The position numbers and the translations under genes are program-made. A stretch of DNA of 64,000 nt, taken from assembly GCF_024707525.1 (NCBI RefSeq), contig NZ_CP062231.1, positions 3,720,001 through 3,784,000 of the forward strand, written 5' to 3'. Below are positions 18,203-26,323 of this stretch, piece by piece. This DNA comes from Rhizobium sp. TH2 (lineage in GTDB: Bacteria; Pseudomonadota; Alphaproteobacteria; Rhizobiales; Rhizobiaceae). Position 1 is the first letter of the stretch; each line of letters begins with the position of its first letter. The notes under the pieces are model-generated. The model was not told the origin of the DNA, made no database searches, and was given only the letters and a program-made list of their open reading frames with translations.

Positions 18203-18436
18203 CCGCAGCTTTCCCCTCAAGGGCGCCGCGTGAGCTGCCCGGGCGATCTCCAAAGATCGCAAGTAACAGGTGAAGCGCCGTTAGTTGGTACCCTCGCCGA
18301 GGGTCGAATGCGCCGGAAAGCATAATCCAGAAACTAGCAAGTTCCCAAATCACGCGGGGTTCTTGGGCCAGACGAACCGGAAAGCAATCGTGCTTTTCCG
18401 GCCTAGCCGTTTGGTACCCCGAAAGGCATACATAAA
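18203..18436 (+). promoter_or_regulatory. Structured 5' leader of the DEAD-box helicase gene
   Basis: About 230 bp without a gene precede the helicase start. Three compact hairpins can be drawn in the transcript. The first is GCGATCT/AGATCGC with loop CCAA (18243-18260). The second is ACCCTC/GAGGGT with loop GCC (18290-18304). The third is CCGGAAAGCA/TGCTTTTCCGG with loop ATCG (18378-18402), 34 bases before the start codon. The phrase TTGGTACC recurs at 18285-18292 and 18412-18419, and GGAAAGCA at 18314 and 18380. No T-tract follows the last hairpin. A cis-acting RNA element, for example cold-responsive, is inferred. Confidence 0.5.
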
Positions 18437-20155
18437 TTGACCAGCTTTGATACGCTCGGACTTTCCAAGCATACTTTGCCCACACTCGAAGCCAATAACT
18501 TCACAGTCGCCACGCCGATCCAGGCGCAGGCCATTCCGCATCTCCTCCTTGGCCGCGATCTCGTCGGCCTCGCCCAGACCGGCACCGGCAAGACGCTTGC
18601 GTTCGGCCTGCCGATCATCGAGATGCTGCTGAAGGAAGGCCTCCGCGCCGAGCCGAAATCGGCCCGCGCCCTGATCCTCGCTCCCACCCGCGAACTGGTG
18701 AACCAGATTTGCGACAGCCTTAACATGTTCACCCGCAAGACCCCGCTCAAGATCACCTCGGTGGTCGGCGGCCAGTCGATCAACAAGCAGATGCAGATCG
18801 TCGGCCGTGGCGTCGATATCCTCGTCGCGACGCCGGGCCGCCTGCTCGATCTTTGCGACCGCCGTGCGCTGACGCTGACCGCGACCCGCGTCCTGGTGCT
18901 CGACGAAGCCGACCAGATGCTCGACCTCGGTTTCATCCACGACCTCAAGAAGATCGTGAAGATGGTGCCGAAGCGCCGCCAGACTATGCTGTTCTCCGCC
19001 ACCATGCCGGCCGCGATTGCCGACATTGCCGAGAACTACATGGAAAGCCCGGTCGAGGTTTCCGTGACCCCTCCCGGCAAGGCCGCCGACAAGGTCGACC
19101 AGCAGGTTCACTTCGTGCTCGGCCGCGACCACAAGGCCCAACTCCTCAAGGAACTGCTGCGCGCAAATCCCGACAGCCTGTCGCTGGTCTTCGCCAAGAC
19201 CAAGCATGGTGCCGAAAAGCTGATGACGCATCTCGCCCATTCGGGCTTCAAGGCCTCCTCCATCCACGGCAACAAGAGCCAGGGCCAGCGCGACCGTGCG
19301 CTCAAGGGCTTCCGCGACGGCGAAGTCCGCGTCCTCGTGGCAACCGACGTTGCCGCCCGAGGCATCGACGTCCCCGGCGTCAGCCACGTCTTCAACTTCG
19401 ATCTGCCGACAGTTGCGGAATCCTATGTCCACCGCATCGGCCGCACGGCGCGTGCCGGCCGCGAAGGCATCGCCATCGCGTTCTGCGGTCCGGAAGACGT
19501 CAAGATGCTCTATGACATCGAGAAGCTGCTCGGTACGGCAATCCCGGTTGCCGGCGGCGAGCGCCCTGAATACCAGGGCAAGAAGAAGGCCGGTGGTGGC
19601 GAGAGCCATCGCGGCCGTCGTCCGACCGGCCATGAACAGCCGAGGGCGCCGCGCGAAAACCGCGAACCCCGTGGCGACCGTCCGGCTCGCGGCGAGCGTC
19701 AACCCCGTCCGCAGTCCGCTTTCGCCGAGGTCGAGGAACTGAACGGCGGCGAATTCCGTCCGGTTCGCGAGAGCGCCGGCGAGCATCGCGGCAATCGCGG
19801 TGGTCAGGGCCGTCGTGATGGCAATCCAGGTGGACGCTATCCCGGCGACACCCGCAACGAGCGCGGAGATCGCCCGGCACGCACGGAGCATGCCGACGGC
19901 GCAAAGCGTCCGGCCCAGGCTCCCAAGCAGGCCCAGAACCGTCACTCGCCAGCCCGTCATGCAGGCTTCGCTGGGGATGGCAACATTGCCACCAATGGCG
20001 GCGAACGCGCTCCCGCCGCCGGCCCGGACAACCGCAACCACGGCAAGCCCGCCAATGGCAAGAAGCGCTTCCATGGTGGCGGCGGCAACCGCAGCAACAA
20101 TGGCGGTGGCCAGGGCGGCGAACGCCGCGCGCAGGGCGGCAATCGCCGCGGCTGA
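18437..20155 (+). CDS. DEAD-box ATP-dependent RNA helicase, RhlE-type
   Basis: A 572-residue helicase with all core motifs: Q motif region 'FDTLGLSKHTLP', motif I 'AQTGTGKT', Ia 'PTRELV', Ib 'VATPGRLLDL', II 'VLDEADQML', III 'FSATMP', IV 'LVFAKTK', V 'ATDVAARGID' and VI 'HRIGRTARAG'. Beyond about residue 370 comes a long basic, low-complexity tail rich in Arg-Gly, Asn and Pro, typical of RhlE-like proteins acting in ribosome assembly, RNA decay or cold adaptation. The start is TTG at 18437, about 11 bases after CGAAAGG. It is preceded by a structured leader and ended by a strong terminator. Confidence 0.94.
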   Translation: MTSFDTLGLSKHTLPTLEANNFTVATPIQAQAIPHLLLGRDLVGLAQTGTGKTLAFGLPIIEMLLKEGLRAEPKSARALILAPTRELVNQICDSLNMFTRKTPLKITSVVGGQSINKQMQIVGRGVDILVATPGRLLDLCDRRALTLTATRVLVLDEADQMLDLGFIHDLKKIVKMVPKRRQTMLFSATMPAAIADIAENYMESPVEVSVTPPGKAADKVDQQVHFVLGRDHKAQLLKELLRANPDSLSLVFAKTKHGAEKLMTHLAHSGFKASSIHGNKSQGQRDRALKGFRDGEVRVLVATDVAARGIDVPGVSHVFNFDLPTVAESYVHRIGRTARAGREGIAIAFCGPEDVKMLYDIEKLLGTAIPVAGGERPEYQGKKKAGGGESHRGRRPTGHEQPRAPRENREPRGDRPARGERQPRPQSAFAEVEELNGGEFRPVRESAGEHRGNRGGQGRRDGNPGGRYPGDTRNERGDRPARTEHADGAKRPAQAPKQAQNRHSPARHAGFAGDGNIATNGGERAPAAGPDNRNHGKPANGKKRFHGGGGNRSNNGGGQGGERRAQGGNRRG

Positions 20156-20179
20156 TTGATCTTAGACATCAAATCGAAT

Positions 20180-20212
20180 GGGGCGGCCGATCGGCCGCCC
20201 CATTTTTGTTGT
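20180..20212 (+). terminator. Rho-independent terminator after the helicase gene
   Basis: A self-complementary GC stem, GGGGCGGCCGA with TCGGCCGCCCC (20180-20201), is followed by A and TTTTTGTTGTT. It lies 24 bp past the stop codon. The stem is nearly loop-free, so the actual loop would be formed by the central GATC. Confidence 0.9.
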
Positions 20213-20424
20213 TGCTGAAACGGCGGTCAGCCCATGGCCACATCATGGAGCAGCTTCACGTGCAGCGCTGCAATGAAGACGGCGATGAAATGACGGAAAA
20301 TAACGCGAACCGATAGGAAAGCTCTTCGTGAGATCGGAAAAGCGGCCATATTGTCCTTGCAAAAACGCGCCAACACCCCGACGTTGTATTTGAGGTGTGG
20401 GAGAAGGTTGCAAGCAAAGCGCAG

Positions 20425-21876
20425 ATGATTGAATTCCTTTCCACTTATTGGCCGCATTTCCTGGCGGCACTGTCGATTGTGATCGGCACCATCGCTGCAT
20501 CTCACGCGGCAATGACCAAGGAGGATGTGCGCGCGGCCACCGGCTGGGTCGGTATCATCCTGCTGTCGCCGATTGTCGGCGCGATCTTCTATTCCGTAGC
20601 CGGCGTCAACCGCATCCGGCATACGGCACTGGCCACGCGGCGGTCGGCGCGGCATGCGCTGTGGCGGGAATTCTACGGTCCCGCCGTGCCACGCCAAGCG
20701 ATCGCCGACTGTTTCTCCACGCAATTCCTGCCAATGAAAACGCTGGGCGATACCGTCACCCGTTTTCCGCTCACATCAGGCAACAACATCCAGATGCTGC
20801 ATGACGGGGATGAAGCCTATGCGCAGATCTGCGAAGCGATCGAAAAGGCGCGGCATAGCATCCTGCTGGAAACCTATATCTTCGACCGCGACCGTATCGG
20901 CACGCGCATTGCCGACCTGCTGATCGCGGCAAAAGAACGGGGCGTGACGGTTCGCGTGCTGATCGATTCCGTCGGCGCCCGCTATTCGGTGCCGAGCATC
21001 GTGCGCCACTTGCGCGCCGGCGGCGTCAATACCTTTACCTTCAATGGCAAGGTCATCACCGGCCTGCGCCTGCCCTATGCCAATCTGCGCACGCACCGGA
21101 AGATCATCGTCATCGACGATGAGGTCGCGTTCACCGGAGGCATGAACATCCGCGAGGCCTTCACACGGGAATTCCATGGCGACAACCGCAGCCTGGATAC
21201 GCATTTTCGCGTCACCGGCCCCGTCGTGGGCGACCTCTTCGCCGTCGCGGCCGAAGATTGGCATTTCGCATCCGGCGAGAAGCTCGCGGCCGCCAGCGAT
21301 CCGCATGGGGCTGTCGCCGCCACCGATCCGATCTTCGTCCGCGTCGTCTCCTCCGGTCCGGACGGCAGCATCGAGACGAACCACAAGATGCTGATCGGCG
21401 CCTTTTCGGTGGCGCAGAAGTCGGTCCGTATCATGTCGCCCTATTTCCTGCCCGATCGAGAATTGATCAGCGCTATGGTGACCGCTGCCCGGCGCGGAGT
21501 GGAGATCGATATCCTGCTGCCGTCGCAGAACAATCTCAAGCTCGTCGACCATGCCATGACCGCGCAGTTCGACCAGGTGCTGAAGGGCGGCTGCCGGATC
21601 TGGCGCGTCAACGGCGCCTTCGACCACTCCAAGCTCATGACGATCGATGGCCAATGGTCCTATGTCGGCTCGTCCAATCTCGACCCGCGCTCGTTGCGGC
21701 TCAACTTCGAAGTCGATCTCGAAGTACTCGATTCTGGCTTTGCCTCGATGATCGAGGATCGCATCGACCGGGCGATGCAGGATGTGACCGAAGTGACGCT
21801 GCACGGCCTCCGAAGGCGGCCTTTCCTGCTGCGATTGGTGGAAAAAATTCTCTGGCTCGGTTCGCCCTATCTGTGA
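20425..21876 (+). CDS. cls: Cardiolipin synthase (phospholipase D superfamily)
   Basis: A 483-residue inner-membrane enzyme that condenses phosphatidylglycerol to cardiolipin. Two N-terminal transmembrane helices (about residues 5-22 and 38-58) precede two HKD motifs: 'HRKIIVIDDEVAFTGGMN' in the first half and 'HSKLMTIDGQWSYVGSSNLD' in the second. The fixed 'E-x-D' ending 'NFEVDLEV' follows. The frame opens at 20395, but the ATG at 20425 leads straight into the first membrane helix. The following EEP-family hydrolase gene starts 50 bp downstream, likely the same transcript. Confidence 0.92.
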   Translation: MIEFLSTYWPHFLAALSIVIGTIAASHAAMTKEDVRAATGWVGIILLSPIVGAIFYSVAGVNRIRHTALATRRSARHALWREFYGPAVPRQAIADCFSTQFLPMKTLGDTVTRFPLTSGNNIQMLHDGDEAYAQICEAIEKARHSILLETYIFDRDRIGTRIADLLIAAKERGVTVRVLIDSVGARYSVPSIVRHLRAGGVNTFTFNGKVITGLRLPYANLRTHRKIIVIDDEVAFTGGMNIREAFTREFHGDNRSLDTHFRVTGPVVGDLFAVAAEDWHFASGEKLAAASDPHGAVAATDPIFVRVVSSGPDGSIETNHKMLIGAFSVAQKSVRIMSPYFLPDRELISAMVTAARRGVEIDILLPSQNNLKLVDHAMTAQFDQVLKGGCRIWRVNGAFDHSKLMTIDGQWSYVGSSNLDPRSLRLNFEVDLEVLDSGFASMIEDRIDRAMQDVTEVTLHGLRRRPFLLRLVEKILWLGSPYL

Positions 21877-21926
21877 TCTGATACGTTGATGTCGATATTG
21901 AATGTGCAAACGAGGTTGCTGGACAC

Positions 21927-22706
21927 ATGATCCTATCGGCGATCCACGCCATCAGAAGCCGGGGCAGGCAGCAATACAGCCAAGTCGAAGCACCGGACGG
22001 CGCCCTGGTGATAGCCTCATACAACATCCACAAATGCGTCGGCACCGATGGCAAGCGCGATCCCGGCCGCATCGTCGACGTCATCGGCGAGATCAATCCC
22101 GATATCATCGCGTTGCAGGAAGTCGATACCCGCTTCGGCGAGCGCAAGGGCCTGCTCAATCTCGACCGGCTGGAGCGCGAATATGGCCTGGTGCCGGTGC
22201 CGCTATCCAAACCATCCGCGGCCCATGGCTGGCATGGCAATATCGTGCTCTACCGCAAGGGCCTGGTCAGCCACGTCCATGAGCTCACTCTGCCGGGGCT
22301 TGAGCCACGTGGCGCGCTCATAACCGAAATCGATCTGGATGAGCAGCGCGGCGTCCGCATCATCGCAGCCCATTTCGGCCTGCTCAGGCGCTCGCGCGAA
22401 CAGCAGGCGCGCGCCATCGTCGATCTCATGCGCCGCGACCGGCAGCGGCCGACTCTGGTGCTGGGCGATCTCAACGAATGGCGCGTCGGGGTTAAATCCG
22501 CGCTCAACAGCTTCAGCCCGGCTTTCGGCCCGTTGCAGCCATCGGCAGCGAGCTTCCCCTCGCGGCTGCCGTTCCTGGCGCTCGACCGGATCATTCCCAA
22601 CCAGCCGGGATTGATTTCCGCGGTCTTGGCGCACGAGACGCCGCTGTCCCGCGTCGCCTCCGACCACCTGCCGATCAGGACGACGCTCTCCTACGACGCG
22701 CTTTGA
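21927..22706 (+). CDS. Endonuclease/exonuclease/phosphatase (EEP) family protein
   Basis: A 259-residue metal-dependent hydrolase of the EEP/DNase I-like fold. The metal and catalytic motifs are visible: 'ASYNIHKCVG', 'IALQEVDTRF', 'GDLNEW' (Asp/Asn pair) and the terminal 'VASDHLPI' (Asp-His). No signal peptide is evident. Relatives next to cardiolipin synthase are common, which suggests a lipid phosphodiesterase or phosphatase role rather than DNA cleavage, but this is inference from neighbourhood. Its last 16 bp overlap the convergent EamA gene. Confidence 0.85.
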   Translation: MILSAIHAIRSRGRQQYSQVEAPDGALVIASYNIHKCVGTDGKRDPGRIVDVIGEINPDIIALQEVDTRFGERKGLLNLDRLEREYGLVPVPLSKPSAAHGWHGNIVLYRKGLVSHVHELTLPGLEPRGALITEIDLDEQRGVRIIAAHFGLLRRSREQQARAIVDLMRRDRQRPTLVLGDLNEWRVGVKSALNSFSPAFGPLQPSAASFPSRLPFLALDRIIPNQPGLISAVLAHETPLSRVASDHLPIRTTLSYDAL

Positions 22707-23656
22707 GATTTCCGGCCCGCGAGCCAGACGCCGAACACGACAACCACGGTGCCGATGATCATCGTCGGCCCAAGGGGCTCGCCCAGGAAGATGAAGGACT
22801 CGATCGCCACGGTCGGCGGCATGAGGTAGATGAGCGACGCCGCGCGCGACACCTGCCCTCGCCCGATCAGATAGAGCAGCAGCGCCACCGCGCCCATCGA
22901 GAGCACGAACACCGACCACAACAGCACGAGCATCAGTGGCAGGCTGAAATCGAAGCGCGGCGGTTCGCCCAGCAGGGTAGCCGGCACCACGAGGCACAAT
23001 GCGCCGACATATTGCCAGACGGCGGTCGTCCGCATGTCGCCCGATGTGACAAAGCGCTTCTGATAGAGCGTACCGAGCACCACACCGCTCATCGCCACCA
23101 CATTGACGGCGACCGGCAAAGCAGTCTTGGCGAAGAGATCGCCGCTGATGCCTTCGAATGTGGGAATGAGGCAGATAATGATGCCGGCAAAGCCGAGCGA
23201 CAGGCCGGCGATCTGCACGACAGACAGCCTTTCGCGCACGATGATCGGCGCCAGCGCCGCTGTCATCAAGGGCTGCAGCGCCGCAATCACGCCCGAAACG
23301 GATGCCGGCACGCCATGAACGATCGCCCACCAGACTCCGCCGAGATAAACGCCATGCATCAAGAAGCCGGAGACAATCGCATGGAAGATGGCGCGCGGAT
23401 CACGCGGCCACGGCGCCCGGAGAGCAACACTGAGCACGCCAAAAGCAATAGCCGCGCCAGCGAACCGCACCGAAAGGAACAGCTCGGCACTCGAATGGGA
23501 AGCGGCAATGGCCGGCGCGATCCAGCCGGACGACCATAGAAGCACGAACAGGACTGGCGCAATGCGCTCGAGAGACAAGGAAAGCTCCGGGGAATGGGCG
23601 ACGCAGCGTCGCAAATAGGCAGCGCCAGAACTAACGCAGAGGCCCGGCAAGGTCAA
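22691..23656 (-). CDS. EamA/DMT family transporter
   Basis: A ten-helix inner-membrane protein of up to 321 residues with two EamA repeats, opening with 'IAPVLFVLLWSSGWIAPAIAA', which is typical of the drug/metabolite transporter superfamily. The second repeat contains 'LIYLMPPTVAIESFIFLGEP'. The substrate is unknown; relatives export amino acids, purines or toxic metabolites. The start is uncertain. The longest frame begins at a TTG (23656), and the conserved part starts only about 30 residues in, so an internal TTG near 23617 is possible. It overlaps the 3' end of the EEP hydrolase gene by 16 bp tail to tail. Confidence 0.85.
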   Translation of the reverse strand: MTLPGLCVSSGAAYLRRCVAHSPELSLSLERIAPVLFVLLWSSGWIAPAIAASHSSAELFLSVRFAGAAIAFGVLSVALRAPWPRDPRAIFHAIVSGFLMHGVYLGGVWWAIVHGVPASVSGVIAALQPLMTAALAPIIVRERLSVVQIAGLSLGFAGIIICLIPTFEGISGDLFAKTALPVAVNVVAMSGVVLGTLYQKRFVTSGDMRTTAVWQYVGALCLVVPATLLGEPPRFDFSLPLMLVLLWSVFVLSMGAVALLLYLIGRGQVSRAASLIYLMPPTVAIESFIFLGEPLGPTMIIGTVVVVFGVWLAGRKSQSAS

Positions 23657-23697
23657 AGCGCATTCGCGACGTCTGCTCCACTAAATTGGTCGAGGGT

Positions 23698-24351
23698 TCA
23701 GAGTCCGATAAAAGGCTGTGCAAGGCGGCCGAGCCAGCTCTTGATCCGCATCGGGCCCTCGATGGAAGCAAGGCAGATGCATTCCCCACCTTCATCCACG
23801 ACGGGCGTGTGGTCGGTCTCCTCGTCTTCGCCGATCAGATCGCCAACCATGTAACGGCCGGTTTCGTCATGGAAAGAGCCCTTGAGGACCAGAGTGAACT
23901 CCTCGCCGGAATGGCTGTGTTCCGGCAGTGCACGGCCGGCAGGCACGCGCAGAAGAACCAGATTGTGATCGGGATCTTCCGGCATCTCGACCCTGGCGAA
24001 GCGCATGCCCGGACCGAGCCATTTCCAGGGACCTATCTTCCGCCTTGCGAGCGGCTCCGGCAGGGTAACCCCCATGGCGAGATGGTCGTAGTTATGTATT
24101 TTCGCGACGGGTTCGTTGGGTACGCTGTCGCCGATCCGCGCAAGGGTCTGCTCGAAGAGACCGGCCGAGAGCTCCGCCATCGGCTGTTCCTCGATCAGCG
24201 CGCCGCCAACATTCTCGAACTGTCCGAGGATCGCCCGGCTCGATTGCGACATCGCGACATGGCTGGCCACCACCAATGCCGGGGCCGGACGCAGCTGCCC
24301 GGCTGCGTAGCGCAGCAGCAGGTCCTCGCTGGTCTGGTGAACGGTCGTCAT
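23698..24351 (-). CDS. ChrR-like cupin anti-sigma factor with altered zinc site
   Basis: A 217-residue protein matching ChrR of Rhodobacter sphaeroides end to end. The N-terminal anti-sigma domain would normally hold zinc with a His and H-x3-C-x2-C. Here His5 and His31 remain, but the segment is 'SHVAMSQSSRA', with Ser at 35 and 38 where ChrR has Cys. The C-terminal cupin domain keeps its metal set: His145, His147, Glu151 and His181. ChrR sequesters the ECF sigma factor and releases it under singlet-oxygen stress through the cupin domain. It overlaps the sigma gene by four bases (ATGA), so expression is coupled. Whether it still binds sigma is open. Confidence 0.88.
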   Translation of the reverse strand: MTTVHQTSEDLLLRYAAGQLRPAPALVVASHVAMSQSSRAILGQFENVGGALIEEQPMAELSAGLFEQTLARIGDSVPNEPVAKIHNYDHLAMGVTLPEPLARRKIGPWKWLGPGMRFARVEMPEDPDHNLVLLRVPAGRALPEHSHSGEEFTLVLKGSFHDETGRYMVGDLIGEDEETDHTPVVDEGGECICLASIEGPMRIKSWLGRLAQPFIGL

Positions 24352-24998
24352 AGATTGTCTTCCATGGTCTGGCGCAGGCGCTGGAGAGCAAGCCTTACGC
24401 GTGATTTCACTGTGCCGAGCGGAATGCCCAGCACTTTGGCGATCTCCGCCTGGGGATTTTCGGCGAAGAACGACATGCGAATGACGGCTGCCTGCTCGGC
24501 CGGCAGCAGCGTCAGCGCCTGCCTGACCTTCACCTCGCTCTGGCGTGCGATCATCATCGCTTCGGCGGTCGGGTCCGGATCGACCTCTTCAAAGGTCTCG
24601 AGTTCTCGCCGAGTTCCGCCCCGCCCATCGCGGCGGCGGCGATCGATGCCGAGATTGCGGGCAATGGTGAAAATCCAGGTCGATACACCAGCCTTGACGG
24701 GATCGAAACTGGCGGCCTTGCGCCAGATATTGACCATCGTTTCCTGGACAAGATCTTCGCACTCGTTCTCGGCATAGCCCTGCCTGATCAGGAACGACTT
24801 CAGCCGGGGTGCATAAAAGCGAAAAATCGCCGCGAAAGCCTGCTTGTCCTCATGCAATGCCACGCGCGTGAGAAGGCCGGCAAGTTCATCTGGCGAGGGC
24901 ATCAGTTCGCGATCACCGGCAAGCGTCATATAGGACGCTCGCGGCTTCTTTGGTCGCCGTCCACTGGCACCGCGAAGGATGTCGCTATCTGCATTCAT
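24348..24998 (-). CDS. ECF-type RNA polymerase sigma factor (ChrR-associated group)
   Basis: A 216-residue sigma-70 family ECF factor. Region 2 contains 'AFAAIFRFYAPRLKSFLIRQG' and 'DLVQETMVNIWRKAASFDP', with 'VSTWIFTIARNLGIDRRRR' completing region 2.4. Region 4 has 'LPAEQAAVIRMSFFAENPQAEIAKVLGIPLGTVKSRVRLALQRL'. Its partner is a ChrR-like gene directly downstream, so it belongs with the RpoE/ECF11-type factors that answer singlet oxygen or related oxidants. The frame extends to 25037, but ATG 24998 gives the usual short N-terminus. Confidence 0.93.
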   Translation of the reverse strand: MNADSDILRGASGRRPKKPRASYMTLAGDRELMPSPDELAGLLTRVALHEDKQAFAAIFRFYAPRLKSFLIRQGYAENECEDLVQETMVNIWRKAASFDPVKAGVSTWIFTIARNLGIDRRRRDGRGGTRRELETFEEVDPDPTAEAMMIARQSEVKVRQALTLLPAEQAAVIRMSFFAENPQAEIAKVLGIPLGTVKSRVRLALQRLRQTMEDNL

Positions 24999-25115
24999 GC
25001 CCTCGTTTACGCGAATGAAGGCAAGTAAGATCACCATTACTCAAGATTAATGGCGGCTTTCTCGCTTGGGACTTGATAGCGCAGGCCGCCGGTTATTGCC
25101 AACCGCAAAGACTTC

Positions 25116-25712
25116 TCAGGCGCGATTTGCCTCTACGGCCTCGGCGAGCATGTTCTTGAGCACCACGCGATAGAGCGACGCATCGCCGCCGGCATTAATA
25201 TCGAGTGCCGCGCGATCGAAGGCCGCGGCAAGCAGGCTGGCATGCGCCTGGATTTGAGCGTCGGCGGGACGGCCCAGTGCCGCCGTCAAGCCGACGACCA
25301 TCGTGCCGCCGGATGTTTCCCGATCGATCACATCCATCGCCTCGCGTCCGAGTGCGGCAGGCCCATCCAGCAGCAGAAGCCTCGTGCGCCCCGGCGCCGT
25401 CATCGCGTCGAGATAGGCGTCCGTACCGGCATTCAATGCTTGGGCGGCATCCGTACAATCCTGTGTCGCGACGTTTATCGCTTCCGCCACGCGTTCGGAC
25501 TCCGCCCTGATGACGGCCCGGAACAGCGACGCCTTGTCCTCGAAGTGATGATAGAGCGCGCCGCGCGTGACATTGGCCCGTGCCACGATCTCTGGTGTCG
25601 AGGTTTCGGCGTAGCCCTTCTCGATGAACAGATCCCTGGCAGCGGCGATCAATCCGTCGCGCATGGACTGCGTGCGGTCGGCATTGCTGCGCCGTTCTTT
25701 TTTTACTTGCAT
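25116..25712 (-). CDS. TetR/AcrR-family repressor
   Basis: A 198-residue regulator. The N-terminal helix-turn-helix is clear: 'LIAAARDLFIEKGYAETSTPEIVARANVTRGALYHHFEDKASLF' read in parts (about residues 20-64). The C-terminal ligand domain is of the TetR_C type with an unknown inducer. It is divergent from a VOC-family gene, and two inverted repeats lie in the 69 bp between, one covering its own start codon, so it most likely represses itself and the VOC gene. Confidence 0.92.
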   Translation of the reverse strand: MQVKKERRSNADRTQSMRDGLIAAARDLFIEKGYAETSTPEIVARANVTRGALYHHFEDKASLFRAVIRAESERVAEAINVATQDCTDAAQALNAGTDAYLDAMTAPGRTRLLLLDGPAALGREAMDVIDRETSGGTMVVGLTAALGRPADAQIQAHASLLAAAFDRAALDINAGGDASLYRVVLKNMLAEAVEANRA

Positions 25713-25728
25713 ACATTCTGCCTGTATG
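25710..25728. promoter_or_regulatory. TetR operator 1, overlapping the regulator's start codon
   Basis: Half-sites CATACA (25710-25715) and TGTATG (25723-25728) are separated by 7 bp. The first three bases are the complement of the TetR start codon, so protein bound here would block its own transcription or early elongation. The half-site matches that in the second operator. Confidence 0.65.
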
Positions 25729-25737
25729 TTAATTCAC

Positions 25738-25762
25738 ATTTACATGCAGATTGTATGTAAAT
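25738..25762. promoter_or_regulatory. TetR operator 2, upstream of the VOC gene
   Basis: A 25-bp palindrome centred on 25750 has arms ATTTACAT and ATGTAAAT and matches at 10 of 12 pairs. It ends 20 bp before the VOC gene's ATG, with AAGGAGA as the ribosome binding site between. It shares the TGTATG half-site with operator 1. Confidence 0.75.
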
Positions 25763-25781
25763 TTTACCAAGGAGACAAGCC

Positions 25782-26207
25782 ATGAAAATCACCGGTTACT
25801 ATCCCGTCCTGCTGGTCCGGGATGTCGAAGCGACTGCCGCTTTCTACCAGACTCATTTCGGCTTCCGGTCGCTCTTCACAAGCGACTGGTATGTGCATCT
25901 CCAACATGCCGATCATCCCAATGTGAACCTCGCTTTCGTGGACGCAAATCATGAGACCGTGCCCGAAGGTAGCCGCAAGCCGGCGACCGGCCTGCTGATC
26001 AATTTCGAGGTGGAGGATCCAGATGCCGTCTATGCGAAAATCACGGCGGCGGGCATTCCGGTTCTTCACACCCTCCGCGACGAGGATTTCGGCCAGCGCC
26101 ATTTCATCATCGCCGACCCGAATGGTGTGATGATCGATGTCATCAAGCAAATCCCGCCATCGGCCGAATTTGCCGCTCAATATGCCGCCGAGGCCCTTCC
26201 GCAATAA
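25782..26207 (+). CDS. VOC-family (glyoxalase/bleomycin resistance fold) protein
   Basis: A 141-residue two-module betaalphabetabetabeta protein. It opens '[30 protein letters not shown]' and ends '[19 protein letters not shown]', the usual vicinal-oxygen-chelate endings, with Glu/His metal positions only partly recognisable. The family includes glyoxalases, dioxygenases and antibiotic-sequestering proteins; which one this is cannot be read. Its divergence from a TetR gene with shared operators suggests an inducible detoxification role. Confidence 0.88.
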   Translation: MKITGYYPVLLVRDVEATAAFYQTHFGFRSLFTSDWYVHLQHADHPNVNLAFVDANHETVPEGSRKPATGLLINFEVEDPDAVYAKITAAGIPVLHTLRDEDFGQRHFIIADPNGVMIDVIKQIPPSAEFAAQYAAEALPQ

Positions 26208-26323
26208 CAGGCGTAGGCAGGACCTATCGACGCACCAAAATTCGCCTCCCCCGATCCTGCATGGTTCTTGCATTGCAAAGAACATTGAGTTCAAATGCTT
26301 GCATAAAAATGGGGAACGACAAT

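Noticed and set aside
18378..18402. Intrinsic terminator in the helicase leader
   Set aside because: The stem is good, but CCTAGCCG follows instead of a T-tract, so simple termination is unlikely.
18350..20074. A 574-codon open frame antisense to the RNA helicase gene
   Set aside because: Its Ala/Gly-rich translation only reflects the complement of the helicase's Arg/Gly tail; the helicase motifs on the other strand are decisive.
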